A stretch of 64,000 bases of DNA from Paramicrobacterium humi (GCF_900105715.1 NZ_FNRY01000001.1:992001-1056000); one strand, 5' to 3'. Positions 25,999-34,762 are shown, counted from the stretch's first letter. The notes: generated by a model not told the origin, from the sequence alone. A program made the numbers and translations.

Positions 25999-27786
25999 GT
26001 GGTTGACGAAGAGCGCGTGCTTGCGGGGCGCTACCGCGTAGGTTCCGTCATCGGTCGCGGCGGCATGGCCGTCGTCTACAAGGGAACCGACACCAAGCTC
26101 GGGCGAACCGTCGCGATAAAGATCCTCAAATCGGAGCTCGCGAGCGACCCCGCCTTCCGCACCCGCTTCCGCCAGGAGGCTCAGGCCGCCTCACGCATGT
26201 CGCATGCGACGATCGTGCGCGTGTACGACGCCGGCGAGGAGACCGTCCGCCGGCCGGACGGAGAGCTCGCCCGCGATCCGTTCATCGTCATGGAGTACGT
26301 CGAGGGCCACCAGCTGAAGGACCTCATCGCTCAGGGACCGCTCGATATCGACGAGGCCGTGCGCATCGAGCAGGATCTGCTCACCGCGCTCGAGTACTCG
26401 CACCGCGCGGGCGTCGTCCACCGCGACATCAAGCCCGGCAACATCATGATCACGCCCTCCGGCCAGGTCAAGGTCATGGACTTCGGCATCGCCCGCGCCG
26501 TGAGCGACACGTCCTCGACGGTCGCCCAGACCACCGCGATCCTCGGCACCGCCTCGTATTTCTCGCCCGAGCAGGCGAAGGGCGAGACCGTCGACGCGCG
26601 CACCGACCTCTACTCCGCGGGCGTCGTGCTGTTCGAGATGCTCACGGGCCGGCCCCCGTTCCAGGGCGACACGGCGGTGTCCGTCGCGTACCAGCACGTG
26701 AGCGAGACTCCCGTGCGTCCCTCGGCGCTCAACCCCAAGGTCTCGCCCGCTCTCGACCAGGTCGTCGTGCACTCGCTCGCGAAAGACCGCTTCCAGCGCT
26801 ATCAGACGGCCGCTGAGTTCAGTGAGCAGCTCAGCATGGCCGCCGCCGGGCACGTTCCCGCCGCGACCACGTCGACGAAGCGCTACGACGACGCGACGGA
26901 GATCTTCGGAGCGCCGCCAGCGCCCGTGAACGTCACCGAGCACGCGCTGCGTCAGCTCACCAACGACGACACGGTCACGCGCACGCAGCGGCGTCCGCCC
27001 GTGGTGTGGATCTGGGCCGGCGTCACCGTCGTCGCCGTCATTCTGCTCGCGGTTCTGTGGTGGGTCATGACCCTGCCCCAGGGCGCGCAGATGCCGACGG
27101 CATCCCGAACCATCCCCGAGCTCACCGACGCGACGTGGGAGGACGCGAAAGACACCCTCACGGGACTCGACCTGCTGCCCACCAAGTTCGAGCAGACGAG
27201 CGCCGACATCGCCGCCGGCCATGTGATCTCCGTCGATCCCGACGCGGGGACAACGGTCTCCCCGAACTCGCAAGTCAAGGTGTACGTGTCGACGGGCGCC
27301 GAGATGGCGACGGTGCCCGACATCATCAACATGTCGATAGACGATGCGCGAGACGCGATCGAGAAGGCGGGCCTCGAGGTCGGCTCGATCAGCAGCGAGT
27401 CGTCCCCCAACGCGCCAAAGGACACCGTGCTGTCGTCCTCGCCCGAGAAGGGGCAGGATGCCGCCCAGGGCTCGAGCGTCGACATCACCGTGTCGTCGGG
27501 CATGGTGACCGTGCCCGACGTCGTCGGCGACTCCTACGACACGGCGAAGCAGAAGCTCGAGGGCGGCGACATCGGCCTCACGGTGATCGAGGTCACCGAC
27601 AGCTCGTGCCCCGCCGCCGACGGCAATCCCGTCACCCGACAGTCCGTCGGACCGGGCGATGTGGCTCAGCACTCGACGATCGAGCTCACCTACTGCACGG
27701 GCAGCGCCGACGACGGCAGCTCCGGAGACAGCGGCACGGGCAACAACGGGAACGGCACGGGGAACAACGGCAAGGGCAACGGCTAG
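25999..27786 (+). CDS. pknB: Ser/Thr protein kinase PknB with three PASTA repeats
   Basis: Essential-type sensor kinase that binds muropeptides or lipid II outside and phosphorylates FhaA, FhaB and others inside. GTG start at 25999 gives VVDEERVLAGRYRVGSVIGRGG. Kinase motifs: GRGGMAVVY, VHRDIKPGN, MDFGIAR, GTASYFSPEQAKGE. A membrane helix lies at ~334-355 (VVWIWAGVTVVAVILLAVLW). Three PASTA units begin near residues 367, 435 and 503 (e.g. ATVPDIINMSIDDARDAIEK), and the tail is Gly/Asn-rich. A 124-bp gap separates it from pknA, so it may also have its own promoter. Confidence 0.95.
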   Translation: MVDEERVLAGRYRVGSVIGRGGMAVVYKGTDTKLGRTVAIKILKSELASDPAFRTRFRQEAQAASRMSHATIVRVYDAGEETVRRPDGELARDPFIVMEYVEGHQLKDLIAQGPLDIDEAVRIEQDLLTALEYSHRAGVVHRDIKPGNIMITPSGQVKVMDFGIARAVSDTSSTVAQTTAILGTASYFSPEQAKGETVDARTDLYSAGVVLFEMLTGRPPFQGDTAVSVAYQHVSETPVRPSALNPKVSPALDQVVVHSLAKDRFQRYQTAAEFSEQLSMAAAGHVPAATTSTKRYDDATEIFGAPPAPVNVTEHALRQLTNDDTVTRTQRRPPVVWIWAGVTVVAVILLAVLWWVMTLPQGAQMPTASRTIPELTDATWEDAKDTLTGLDLLPTKFEQTSADIAAGHVISVDPDAGTTVSPNSQVKVYVSTGAEMATVPDIINMSIDDARDAIEKAGLEVGSISSESSPNAPKDTVLSSSPEKGQDAAQGSSVDITVSSGMVTVPDVVGDSYDTAKQKLEGGDIGLTVIEVTDSSCPAADGNPVTRQSVGPGDVAQHSTIELTYCTGSADDGSSGDSGTGNNGNGTGNNGKGNG

Positions 27787-28440
27787 CTACGCCGTGCGCT
27801 CTCCGTCTGACCGGAGCAGCGGGTGCAGCGTCGCCGCGTGCGCCGCGGCACCCGTGAGGCCGACGAGCTCGAGCCAGTTCCCGAGCATCTGGTAGCCGCC
27901 CTGCGTGAGCACGCTCTCGGGGTGGAACTGCACGCCGAACAGCGGAGCGGACCTGTGCCGAAGGCCCATGATCACGCCGCCGGTGGTGCGCGAGGTGACC
28001 TCGAGGTCATCGGGAACCGTGTCGTCGACGACAGCGAGCGAGTGGTAGCGGGTCGCCGTGAACGGCTGCGGAACCCCACTGTAGAAGTCGCTGTCGTCGT
28101 GCGTCACTTCCGAGGTCTTGCCGTGCATGAGCTCGTCGGCGTTCGTGACGGTCGCCCCGAACGCCTCCGCGATCGCCTGGTGGCCGAGGCACACGCCGAG
28201 CAACGGCTGGTCGGCGGCCAGCGCCGCGTGCACGATCGCGATCGAGACTCCCGCGTCGGCCGGCTTTCCCGGACCGGGGGACAGCAGAACCGCGTCGTAC
28301 TCGGCGATGCGGGCGGCGGCATCCGATTCTGCGAACTCATCGTTTCTCAGCACCTCCGTCTGCGCGCCGAGCTGCTGCAGGTAGCCGTTCAGCGTGTAGA
28401 CGAAGCTGTCGTAGTTGTCGATGACGAGCACACGGGTCAT
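27787..28440 (-). CDS. trpG: Anthranilate/aminodeoxychorismate synthase glutamine amidotransferase subunit
   Basis: Class I glutaminase that feeds ammonia to a chorismate-using synthase (TrpE or PabB). 217 residues with the N-terminal VLVIDNYDSFVYTL, the nucleophile segment LGVCLGHQAIAE (Cys) and the His/Glu pair in FGVQFHPESVLT. It converges with pknB, with no gap between the stops. A trpG/pabA homologue beside pknB is standard in actinobacteria. No synthase large subunit is nearby, so it may serve tryptophan, folate or both. Confidence 0.92.
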   Translation of the reverse strand: MTRVLVIDNYDSFVYTLNGYLQQLGAQTEVLRNDEFAESDAAARIAEYDAVLLSPGPGKPADAGVSIAIVHAALAADQPLLGVCLGHQAIAEAFGATVTNADELMHGKTSEVTHDDSDFYSGVPQPFTATRYHSLAVVDDTVPDDLEVTSRTTGGVIMGLRHRSAPLFGVQFHPESVLTQGGYQMLGNWLELVGLTGAAAHAATLHPLLRSDGERTA

Positions 28441-28449
28441 GTACGAATC

Positions 28450-28608
28450 CTATTGCTCGAGCGTCGCATCCGGCACCGGGATGAGCGACTGCACCCAGGG
28501 GAAGACGAGCGTGAACAGGGCGAACAGCACCGCCGCGACCAGTACGAGCAGGATGAGGATGCGCAGCCACACGGGGCCGGGCAGCAAGCGCCACAGGGCG
28601 GCATACAT
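28450..28608 (-). CDS. Small single-span membrane protein
   Basis: 52 residues beginning MYAALWRLLPGPVWLRILIL, with one long hydrophobic helix and the tail FPWVQSLIPVPDATLEQ. The ATG lies one base after the sortase stop, and trpG begins 9 bases later, so it sits inside a sortase-small protein-trpG operon. Similar short proteins are commonly encoded here in Microbacteriaceae. No function is known to me. Confidence 0.75.
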   Translation of the reverse strand: MYAALWRLLPGPVWLRILILLVLVAAVLFALFTLVFPWVQSLIPVPDATLEQ

Positions 28609-28609
28609 G

Positions 28610-29395
28610 TCAGTTCTCCACGGGGTCGAGGGAGGCCGGCGGGCCGTCGGCCGTCGGCGTGAACGACTCGAACACGCCGAACGCGACGATGCGCTCGGCC
28701 GCCGAGTACATGGGGCTGCACGCCGTGAGCGTGATGAAGCGGTCCGACGCGGCGGCATCCGACTGGGGAACCGGGTTGAGCACGTCGACCTGCGTGGGCG
28801 TGACGTACTCGAGCGTGCGGAACCGGTACGTGTACCAGCCGTCCTTCGTCTGCACGACGATCGCGTCGCCCACGCGAAGCGATGCGATCTGGTTGAGCGG
28901 CTTGCCGTAGGTCGTGCGGTGACCGGCGAGCGCGAAGTTTCCCTGCCCCCCCGGCATCTGCGTGCCCGGATAGTGGCCGAGCCCGATCGGGTCGAGCGTG
29001 CGCGCTCGCGAGACGCCGCCCGCGATGTCGGCGGCGTAGTCCTCGCCGAAGCGCGGCACGAACAGCACGCCGAAGATCTGGGCGTCGTCCGGCTGGGCGG
29101 GCACGATGATGTCGTCGCCCGGCGGAGCGGGCTCGCCCGCGGCCTCGTCGACCCAGTGCTGCGAGCGCTGCTGCGCGACCTCGTCCTGCTGCGCGCGGAC
29201 GATCACGTCGTTGAGCCAGAGCTGCCATACGAGGAACAGCAGAACGAGCACCCCGGCCGTGATCAGCAGTTCGCCGAACACGCCGAGCACGCTCGCGCGA
29301 GGCCGCGGTCGTGCCGCCGTGCCGGTGCGGTGCCTGCGCCGTGCGGCGCGCGTCGCGGCAGCGGCATCCGTCTCGCTGTCGACAGAGGACACCAT
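28610..29395 (-). CDS. Class E sortase
   Basis: Membrane transpeptidase that anchors sorted proteins to the cell wall. The start at 29395 gives MVSSVDSETDAAAATR; the frame extends upstream through the crgA promoter but that is unlikely to be translated. It has a basic cytoplasmic N-terminus, one membrane helix (GELLITAGVLVLLFLVWQLW) and the sortase domain with catalytic His in NFALAGHRTTYG, Cys in ITLTACSPMY and Arg in AERIVAFGVF. The TLTxC form is typical of class E. It is divergent from crgA. Confidence 0.93.
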   Translation of the reverse strand: MVSSVDSETDAAAATRAARRRHRTGTAARPRPRASVLGVFGELLITAGVLVLLFLVWQLWLNDVIVRAQQDEVAQQRSQHWVDEAAGEPAPPGDDIIVPAQPDDAQIFGVLFVPRFGEDYAADIAGGVSRARTLDPIGLGHYPGTQMPGGQGNFALAGHRTTYGKPLNQIASLRVGDAIVVQTKDGWYTYRFRTLEYVTPTQVDVLNPVPQSDAAASDRFITLTACSPMYSAAERIVAFGVFESFTPTADGPPASLDPVEN

Positions 29396-29436
29396 GACGC
29401 TGATTCTACTGAGGTCGACCATATACAATGGGCGGC

Positions 29437-29673
29437 ATGGCACGCTCCAAGAACTCCTCCGCGGTGACAGAACAGCGCAGTGGAGCCGACGCACCGAACC
29501 CCGTGTGGTTCAAGCCCGTGATGTTCGGCTTCATGCTGCTCGGGCTCGCCTGGATCATCGTCTTCTACCTCTCGCAGGGCGCCTTCCCGGTTCCCGCGCT
29601 CGGTTCGTGGAACATCCTCGTCGGCTTCGGCATCGCCTTCGTCGGCTTCCTCATGACCACGCGCTGGCGGTAG
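29437..29673 (+). CDS. crgA: Cell division protein CrgA
   Basis: Small two-helix membrane protein that recruits or stabilises divisome proteins in actinobacteria. The ATG at 29437 gives MARSKNSSAVTEQRSG; an ATG 9 bases upstream is also in frame. The helices are VMFGFMLLGLAWIIVFYLSQ and NILVGFGIAFVGFLMTTRW, with the conserved PNPVWFKPVM before the first. 78 residues, the usual size. Its place between the rhomboid/cyclophilin side and the sortase/trpG/pknB side matches other genomes. Confidence 0.93.
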   Translation: MARSKNSSAVTEQRSGADAPNPVWFKPVMFGFMLLGLAWIIVFYLSQGAFPVPALGSWNILVGFGIAFVGFLMTTRWR

Positions 29674-29688
29674 CGCTCTTCGCACACC

Positions 29689-29715
29689 GCGGCCTCCGCC
29701 TCACGCGGGGGCCGC
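29689..29715. terminator. Hairpin after crgA
   Basis: Stem GCGGCCTCCGC / GCGGGGGCCGC (one mismatch) with a 5-base loop, between convergent crgA and the flavin-reductase gene. No strong T-tract. Confidence 0.55.
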
Positions 29716-29760
29716 AGTCGTTAACCCCGAATTCGGTCGGATGCCGCCGGGCTGTGCCCG

Positions 29761-30288
29761 TCAGGCCGACGAGTAGCCCGAGCGGAAGCGCACGAGCGAG
29801 CTCTCGCCGTGCGTGGTCGAGCGGCCCATCGCGACGACCTCGCCGACGACGAGCTGGTGCGTCGCCGCCGGGTGCACGTCGGCGACGCGGCACTCGAACC
29901 AGACGAGGCAGTCCTCGATGATCGCCGGGGCGCCCTCCTCCCGCCGCCAGTGCGGTGTGAGATCGAGCAGGCCGCGCAGCGGCGCTCCGATCTCACCCAG
30001 CCGCTCGGCGATCACGCGCTGCGGCGCGGCGAGAACGCTCACGGCGAATCGCCCTGATCCCTCGACCGCCTCCGTCGTGCGCGAGAGGCCGTAGAGGCTC
30101 ACGAGCATCGTCGGTGGATCGTAGGACACCGAGAGGAAGTCGGTGACCGTCGTCGCGTAGTCGTACCGGCCCCAGCGCGTCGACACGATCGCGACGCCCT
30201 TCGCGACGAGGCCGGCGAGAGAGCTGTAGCGGTCCATGTCCGCGCGCTCGACATGCGTGGGATCGACGAGGTGCGCGTCGTGAGACAT
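29761..30288 (-). CDS. Flavin reductase domain protein
   Basis: FMN-binding split-barrel protein of the HpaC/flavin reductase-like family, 175 residues. Characteristic stretches are AIVSTRWGRYDYATTVTDFL, SVSYDPPTMLVSL and FAVSVLAAPQRVIAERLG, and the C-terminal half has the family's DCLVWFECRVADVHPAATHQ with LVVGEVV. It overlaps the siderophore-interacting protein gene by one base (TGATG), so the two flavoproteins are co-expressed. It may supply reduced flavin, perhaps for iron release, but that is inference. Confidence 0.88.
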   Translation of the reverse strand: MSHDAHLVDPTHVERADMDRYSSLAGLVAKGVAIVSTRWGRYDYATTVTDFLSVSYDPPTMLVSLYGLSRTTEAVEGSGRFAVSVLAAPQRVIAERLGEIGAPLRGLLDLTPHWRREEGAPAIIEDCLVWFECRVADVHPAATHQLVVGEVVAMGRSTTHGESSLVRFRSGYSSA

Positions 30289-31115
30289 CAGTCGGGGTCG
30301 CTGGGGTCGAGCGGCGCGTGGTGGTCGAGGTTCACGATGCCGCGCTTCCAGTAGCCCTCGACCTCCGCCTGTTCCTTGCCCAGGCCGAGATCGCGGCGCA
30401 GATACCGGCGAACCGGAACGAGCTCGCTCGCCTCCCCGGCGGCCCAGACGTACGTGTCGGCGTCGAGCGGGCCGAGCGAGCGCACGGCCTCGAGCAGCTG
30501 CCCGGGACCGTCCTCGCGATACAGCATCTCGATGTTGGTGCGCGAGCGGTGCTCGTCGGTGAGGTAGGTCTCGGCGTCCTCGTCGTTCACGAGCACGATC
30601 GCCGTGACCTTGACTCCCGTCGGCAGCAGGTCGAGCCAGCGCGTGAACGCGGGCAGCGCCGTCTCGTCGGCGATGAGCACGACGCGCGAGATCCCCTCGG
30701 GCGCGAGCTTCGAGCCACGCGGCCCCGCGACGCCGAGCAGGTCGCCGGGCTTGACCGAAGACGCGAAGGCCGTCGCGGGACCATCGTCGCCGTGGCGCAC
30801 GAAGTCGATGTCGAGCTCGGGCAGGCCTGACGCGTTCTCCTCCCGGTAGACGAGGGGCGTGAAGTCGCGCGAGAGGATGACGCCGTCGGTCGGGCGCTTG
30901 AGGCCCTCCGCCGTCACTTCGGGCGTCGTGAGCCTGCCCGTCTCGGGGTCGGGGAAGAAGAGCTTGACGTGGTCGGTGGGTCCTGGCGCGTCGAAACCGA
31001 GGAGAGACTCGTCGGCAACCGTGACGCGAACCATCGAGTCGTTGAGCGGGGTCACGCTCTGCACTGTCGTGCGGCGAATCTGCAGCTCGTGTCGGATCCG
31101 TTCACGTGTGGGCAT
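30288..31115 (-). CDS. Siderophore-interacting protein (ferric-siderophore reductase)
   Basis: FAD-containing reductase of the ViuB/SIP family that frees iron from internalised siderophores. The start at 31115 follows GAGAGG at good spacing and gives MPTRERIRHELQIRRTTVQS; upstream codons in frame look non-coding. It has the FAD-binding domain with YREENASGLPELDIDFVRHG, GVAGPRGSKL and LIADETALPAFTRWL, and the C-terminal NAD(P)H part YVWAAGEASEL with VRRYLRRDLG. It is co-transcribed with a flavin reductase. The upstream region carries paired 17-bp palindromic repeats that could be the operator. Confidence 0.9.
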   Translation of the reverse strand: MPTRERIRHELQIRRTTVQSVTPLNDSMVRVTVADESLLGFDAPGPTDHVKLFFPDPETGRLTTPEVTAEGLKRPTDGVILSRDFTPLVYREENASGLPELDIDFVRHGDDGPATAFASSVKPGDLLGVAGPRGSKLAPEGISRVVLIADETALPAFTRWLDLLPTGVKVTAIVLVNDEDAETYLTDEHRSRTNIEMLYREDGPGQLLEAVRSLGPLDADTYVWAAGEASELVPVRRYLRRDLGLGKEQAEVEGYWKRGIVNLDHHAPLDPSDPD

Positions 31116-31191
31116 GGTAGGTCCTCTCGAGTACCCGCGGGTGGCGGCATGACAATCGGTCTTCCCAGCGTACGCCCTGGCGAGACTGGAG

Positions 31192-31332
31192 TTATCAACA
31201 GCGTTCTGCACCGTCTGTGGATGAGTTACACGCGTGTAGTTCGAGTTCTAGTTACAGTCGTGTAATTCTCTCCACAGTGTGGACAAGGCTGTGGATAACT
31301 CTGGGGACGAGTTGTGGGAAGCATGTGGACGA
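31192..31332. promoter_or_regulatory. Cluster of DnaA-box-like 9-mers
   Basis: Within 141 bases are TTATCAACA (31192-31200), and on the other strand TCATCCACA (31216-31224), TTGTCCACA (31278-31286), TTATCCACA (31290-31298, perfect E. coli-type consensus) and TCGTCCACA (31324-31332). The region is intergenic between divergent genes in an oriC-proximal neighbourhood. It may be a DnaA-binding locus; whether it is an origin is unknown. Confidence 0.55.
31225..31267. repeat. Two 17-bp palindromic operator-like repeats
   Basis: GTTACACGCGTGTAGTT (31225-31241) and GTTACAGTCGTGTAATT (31251-31267) match at 14 of 17 positions and start 26 bases apart. Each is an inverted repeat (TACACGCGTGTA; TTACA-N4-TGTAA). 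They lie upstream of the siderophore-interacting protein gene and suggest a dimeric regulator binding in tandem. Confidence 0.55.
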
Positions 31333-31404
31333 GAAGCTGAGCGGGCTCCGAGAATCGCCGCGGAAGGGCTCGCGACTCGTCGGCGAGACGGGCATTCTGG
31401 GCGT

Positions 31405-32175
31405 ATGCGCGCACACCGTCTCGGGGCTCTCGGCGCGGCAGCGGGACTTCTCGCTCTCGTCGTGACCGGGTGCGCGCCCGAGCAGCCGGCGCCCGTGTCC
31501 TCCACGGCGGCTCCCTCGCACAGCGCGCCGCGGCCCACGCCGTCGGGCGGCTCGTCGAGCGCTTCGCCGGTCGAGACCGGCTGCTCCCCCACGGACGAAA
31601 CGACACCGGCCGGAGCGGTTACCCGCCAGACGATTGACGTTGATGGCGACGGTCGCGCCGACACCGAGTGGATCGCCCCGGGCGAGTCGAGCGGCGTGCG
31701 GTTCGGCGTGACGACAGCCTCGGGCGCCACGTTCTCCTACTCCGTCGACACCGGGTCACCCGTCGCGCCGGCGGGCTTCGTGGTGACGCTGAACGGCGCG
31801 CAGTCGATCTCGCTGCTCTCGGTAGGCCGGGAGGCGTTCGAGCACGTCATCACGGACTGCGGCTTCGTGCAGCCGACGAATCTGCAGGGCCAGCCGTACA
31901 CCTTCGATCTCGAGAACCTGCGCGGCCACGGCACCGGCGTCGGCTGTGTGGACAACTCCCTCGTCGGATTCCAGGCGACACCGACGGGGAACGACCGGTA
32001 CACGGTACGGCGGACGGTCATCGAGCTGAGTGAGAACGGCGACGCGGCGCGCAACGGTGAGACGACGACGGTGGGCACGGGGCTCAGCGCCGATGACCCG
32101 CGCGTCGTGATGGCGCAGTCGGTGACGTGCGGCGAGGCGACGGTGTCGTCGAGCGGTGTCACGCTCGAGGGGTGA
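31405..32175 (+). CDS. Secreted lipoprotein of unknown function
   Basis: 256 residues from the ATG at 31405. A lipoprotein signal peptide is clear: basic MRAHR, a hydrophobic core and lipobox VTGC. A Pro/Ser/Thr-rich linker (residues ~25-70) leads to a beta-rich domain with an EF-hand-like calcium loop (DVDGDGRADTEW) and several cysteines (DCGF, VGCVD, VTCGE) that could form disulfides. No enzyme family is recognised. The FG-GAP/dockerin-like D-x-D-x-D motif suggests Ca binding. Confidence 0.82.
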   Translation: MRAHRLGALGAAAGLLALVVTGCAPEQPAPVSSTAAPSHSAPRPTPSGGSSSASPVETGCSPTDETTPAGAVTRQTIDVDGDGRADTEWIAPGESSGVRFGVTTASGATFSYSVDTGSPVAPAGFVVTLNGAQSISLLSVGREAFEHVITDCGFVQPTNLQGQPYTFDLENLRGHGTGVGCVDNSLVGFQATPTGNDRYTVRRTVIELSENGDAARNGETTTVGTGLSADDPRVVMAQSVTCGEATVSSSGVTLEG

Positions 32176-32184
32176 CCGCCGCGA

Positions 32185-33048
32185 TCAGTGGTAGATGAAC
32201 CCCGCGACGGCCGCGAGGACCACGAGAAGCGCGACGATGCCGGCGACGCCGAGCTTCTGCAGCGACTGCTGGCTGCGCCGACGTGTCGTCGCGTAGATGA
32301 GTCCTATCAGCGCTCCCGTGACGAGGCCGCCGACGTGCGCCTGCCAGGCGATGTTCGTTCCGGGGATGAAGCCGATGACGAGGTTGATGACGACGAGAAC
32401 GAGCAGGCCCGTCATGTTGCCGCCAAGGTGGCGCACGATCACGAGCACGGCGCCCATGAGCCCGAAGATCGCGCCAGACGCGCCCACGACCGGCTGCAGC
32501 GGGTTGTCGAGCAGCATGACGCCGACCGACGAGCCGAACGTCGTCACGAGGTACAGCGTGAGGAACCGCCATCGGCCGATCATCGGCTCCATCATGCGGC
32601 CGAAGATCCACAGCGTGTACATGTTCAGCGCGACGTGAAGGAAGAAGCTCGTCGAGTGCACGAGGGCGACCGTCAGCATCCGCCACGGCTCGAAGTGGCC
32701 GAACTCGGGCATGCCGTACACGCCCGCGAACAACAGGCGGTTGGTCACGTCGAGACCGGGCACGAACTGCAGAACGAACACGAGCAGCGTGAGCGCGATG
32801 ATCACGTACGTGACAGCGGGCTGGCCGGAGTCGGCGCGCATGATGCTCGTCACCCGCGACACCGACCGCGGCTTCACGCGCGGCGCTGATGCCCGCTGCT
32901 CCCGCATGCACTCGGGGCAGATCACTCCGACGGGCGCGGGGGTCTGGCACTCGGCGCAGATGGTCCGCCCGCATCGCTGGCAGAGCACGAAGCTCTGGCG
33001 GTCAGGATGCCGGTAGCAGTAGTTGTCGCGGCCGGTCGGGATGCTCAC
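32185..33048 (-). CDS. Rhomboid-family intramembrane serine protease
   Basis: 287 residues. The N-terminus has a zinc-ribbon-like double CxxC (LCQRCGRTICAEC and VICPECMRE), common in actinobacterial rhomboids. Six or seven membrane helices follow, with catalytic Ser in GASGAIFGLMG and His in WQAHVGGLVTG. Directly next to the cyclophilin gene, it is part of the conserved oriC-proximal set. Confidence 0.94.
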   Translation of the reverse strand: MSIPTGRDNYCYRHPDRQSFVLCQRCGRTICAECQTPAPVGVICPECMREQRASAPRVKPRSVSRVTSIMRADSGQPAVTYVIIALTLLVFVLQFVPGLDVTNRLLFAGVYGMPEFGHFEPWRMLTVALVHSTSFFLHVALNMYTLWIFGRMMEPMIGRWRFLTLYLVTTFGSSVGVMLLDNPLQPVVGASGAIFGLMGAVLVIVRHLGGNMTGLLVLVVINLVIGFIPGTNIAWQAHVGGLVTGALIGLIYATTRRRSQQSLQKLGVAGIVALLVVLAAVAGFIYH

Positions 33049-33060
33049 GGATGCCGAGGA

Positions 33061-33603
33061 CTAGACGTTCTCGACGTCGATGCTCTCGATCACGACGTCG
33101 TCGAGCGGACGGTCGCGAGCGTCCGTCGGCACGGTCGCGAGCTTGTCGACGACCTTGCGGCTCGCCTCGTCCTCGACCGCGCCGAAGATCGTGTGCTTGC
33201 CCTGAAGCCACGTCGTCGCCCCGACGGTGATGAAGAACTGGGAGCCGTTCGTGCCGCGCCCCATGATCTTGCCGGCGTTCGCCATCGCGAGGATGTAGGG
33301 CTCGGTGAAGTCGAGCTCGGGGTTGATCTCGTCGTCGAACTTGTAGCCGGGGCCGCCGGTGCCGTTGCCGAGCGGGTCGCCGCCCTGGATCATGAATCCG
33401 GGGATGATGCGGTGGAAGATCACACCGTTGTACAGCGGCGTTCCGGACTTGGTCTCACCGGTGCGCTCGTCGGTCCAGTCCTTCGACCCTGTGGCGAGTC
33501 CGACGAAGTTCTCGACGGTCTTGGGGGCGTGGTCGCCGAACAGATTGACCTTGATGTCACCGTAGTTTGTGTGGATCGTGGCGACAGCGGTGTGCTTTGA
33601 CAT
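33061..33603 (-). CDS. ppiA: Peptidyl-prolyl cis-trans isomerase, cyclophilin type
   Basis: Cytoplasmic proline isomerase of 180 residues (start [20 protein letters not shown] at 33603; the longer upstream frame has no family similarity). Active-site segments [25 protein letters not shown] and [11 protein letters not shown] are intact. Its place beside the rhomboid gene corresponds to ppiA near oriC in other actinobacteria. Confidence 0.94.
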   Translation of the reverse strand: MSKHTAVATIHTNYGDIKVNLFGDHAPKTVENFVGLATGSKDWTDERTGETKSGTPLYNGVIFHRIIPGFMIQGGDPLGNGTGGPGYKFDDEINPELDFTEPYILAMANAGKIMGRGTNGSQFFITVGATTWLQGKHTIFGAVEDEASRKVVDKLATVPTDARDRPLDDVVIESIDVENV

Positions 33604-33707
33604 AGATGCAATTCTTGCACAAGGGATGCTGTGGGCCTTGTGACCCTCCCAGTGTCTCGTGACAAGATGGAGTGAGTCGTTCGTCACGAGATCAATGGAG
33701 GTCCCCA

Positions 33708-34229
33708 GTGAGCATGACACGCAAGCGCAAGAAGCAGCTGAAGCGTCTCAAGGGTGACGCGAACGCCCTGTGGGCCGCACAGCAGGATCTGCTCGACCAG
33801 GCCAACTCCGTCGCTCGTGAGGCGAGCCGCCAGCTTCAGGCGTACAGCCGCGAGGAGATCGCGCCCCGGGTCGTCAAGGCGTATGAGGAGAAGGTCCAGC
33901 CGGTCGTCCACAAGATGGATGCCGCGACGCACGATGCCCGCCAGTCGGCAAAGCGCAGCTTCGACTCGAAGGTGCTTCCCGCCGTCGGCAGCGCCATCGG
34001 CACCGTCATGGCGCTCGGCGACGTCGCTCGCGACTCGCGCGTCAAGGCCGCTTTCGACCGAGTGCAGCCCAAGAAGGTCGAGAAGAAGAAGTCCGGCATC
34101 GGCTCCGCCATCGCCGTCACCGCCGGCATCGCCGCCGCCGCGGCCGTGGCCTACGCCGTGTGGCAGACCTTCCGCGCCGACGACGAGCTGTGGGTCGCCG
34201 ACGACGAAGACGCCTTTCCGAGCAACTGA
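33708..34229 (+). CDS. Hypothetical single-span membrane protein
   Basis: 173 residues from a GTG preceded by GGAGG at 6-base spacing. The N-terminal two thirds are highly charged and helical ([20 protein letters not shown]... [20 protein letters not shown]), likely coiled coil. A hydrophobic segment ([20 protein letters not shown]) follows near residue 145, with a short acidic tail ending EDAFPSN. Proteins of this layout are common in Microbacteriaceae; I do not know their role. Confidence 0.8.
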   Translation: MSMTRKRKKQLKRLKGDANALWAAQQDLLDQANSVAREASRQLQAYSREEIAPRVVKAYEEKVQPVVHKMDAATHDARQSAKRSFDSKVLPAVGSAIGTVMALGDVARDSRVKAAFDRVQPKKVEKKKSGIGSAIAVTAGIAAAAAVAYAVWQTFRADDELWVADDEDAFPSN

Positions 34230-34240
34230 CTCGCTGGAGC

Positions 34241-34270
34241 GAAGGGCCGGGACGTGCGTCCCGGCCCTTC
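34241..34270. terminator. Strong hairpin between convergent genes
   Basis: Perfect 13-bp stem GAAGGGCCGGGAC / GTCCCGGCCCTTC with a 4-base loop, between the small membrane protein gene and the convergent NUDIX gene. Confidence 0.85.
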
Positions 34271-34277
34271 GTCGCGT

Positions 34278-34691
34278 TCAGAGCATGCGGAGCGCGGCAT
34301 CCACGAGCGACACCCGGTGCAGCGCGCCGATCTGGTCGATGCGGTGCCAGTCGGCGTAGTCGGTCGAGCCGTCGAGCTCGTACGTGAGCGAGCCGCCCGT
34401 GATGTGCGCCCGGTAGACGATGCGGATCGCCTGCAGCGGCGCGTTCGCTCCGCTTGCGAAGCGCGCGACCGCCGGGATGACGATCGAGTCGACGCCGAGC
34501 GTCGCGTCGATCTGCGCAGTGAAGCCGGTCTCCTCGAACACCTCCCGCACCGCCGCGTCGGCGGGCGCCTCGCCGGGCTCGATGCCGCCGCCGGGAAGCG
34601 TCCAGCCGCTGCGGCCGCCCTCGTTCCAATGCGCGAGCAGCATCCGATCGCCGTCGGCGATGACGGCATACGCCGCAACGCGGATGTCCAT
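34278..34691 (-). CDS. NUDIX hydrolase
   Basis: Hydrolase of a nucleoside-diphosphate-linked compound, 137 residues. The NUDIX box is complete (GGGIEPGEAPADAAVREVFE, then ETGF), providing the Mg-binding glutamates. The substrate cannot be predicted. It is monocistronic, divergent from the LOG-family gene. Confidence 0.93.
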   Translation of the reverse strand: MDIRVAAYAVIADGDRMLLAHWNEGGRSGWTLPGGGIEPGEAPADAAVREVFEETGFTAQIDATLGVDSIVIPAVARFASGANAPLQAIRIVYRAHITGGSLTYELDGSTDYADWHRIDQIGALHRVSLVDAALRML

Positions 34692-34762
34692 GCCCGAAAC
34701 ATTATCAAGCGGGACGGGGCCGCCCGCTGGGCATGACGCGGTCGGCCTCGTAGGCTCGGGGC

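Noticed and set aside
31192-31332. Calling this region the chromosomal oriC
   Set aside because: dnaA and dnaN are not adjacent and no AT-rich unwinding element is evident; only a DnaA-box cluster can be supported.
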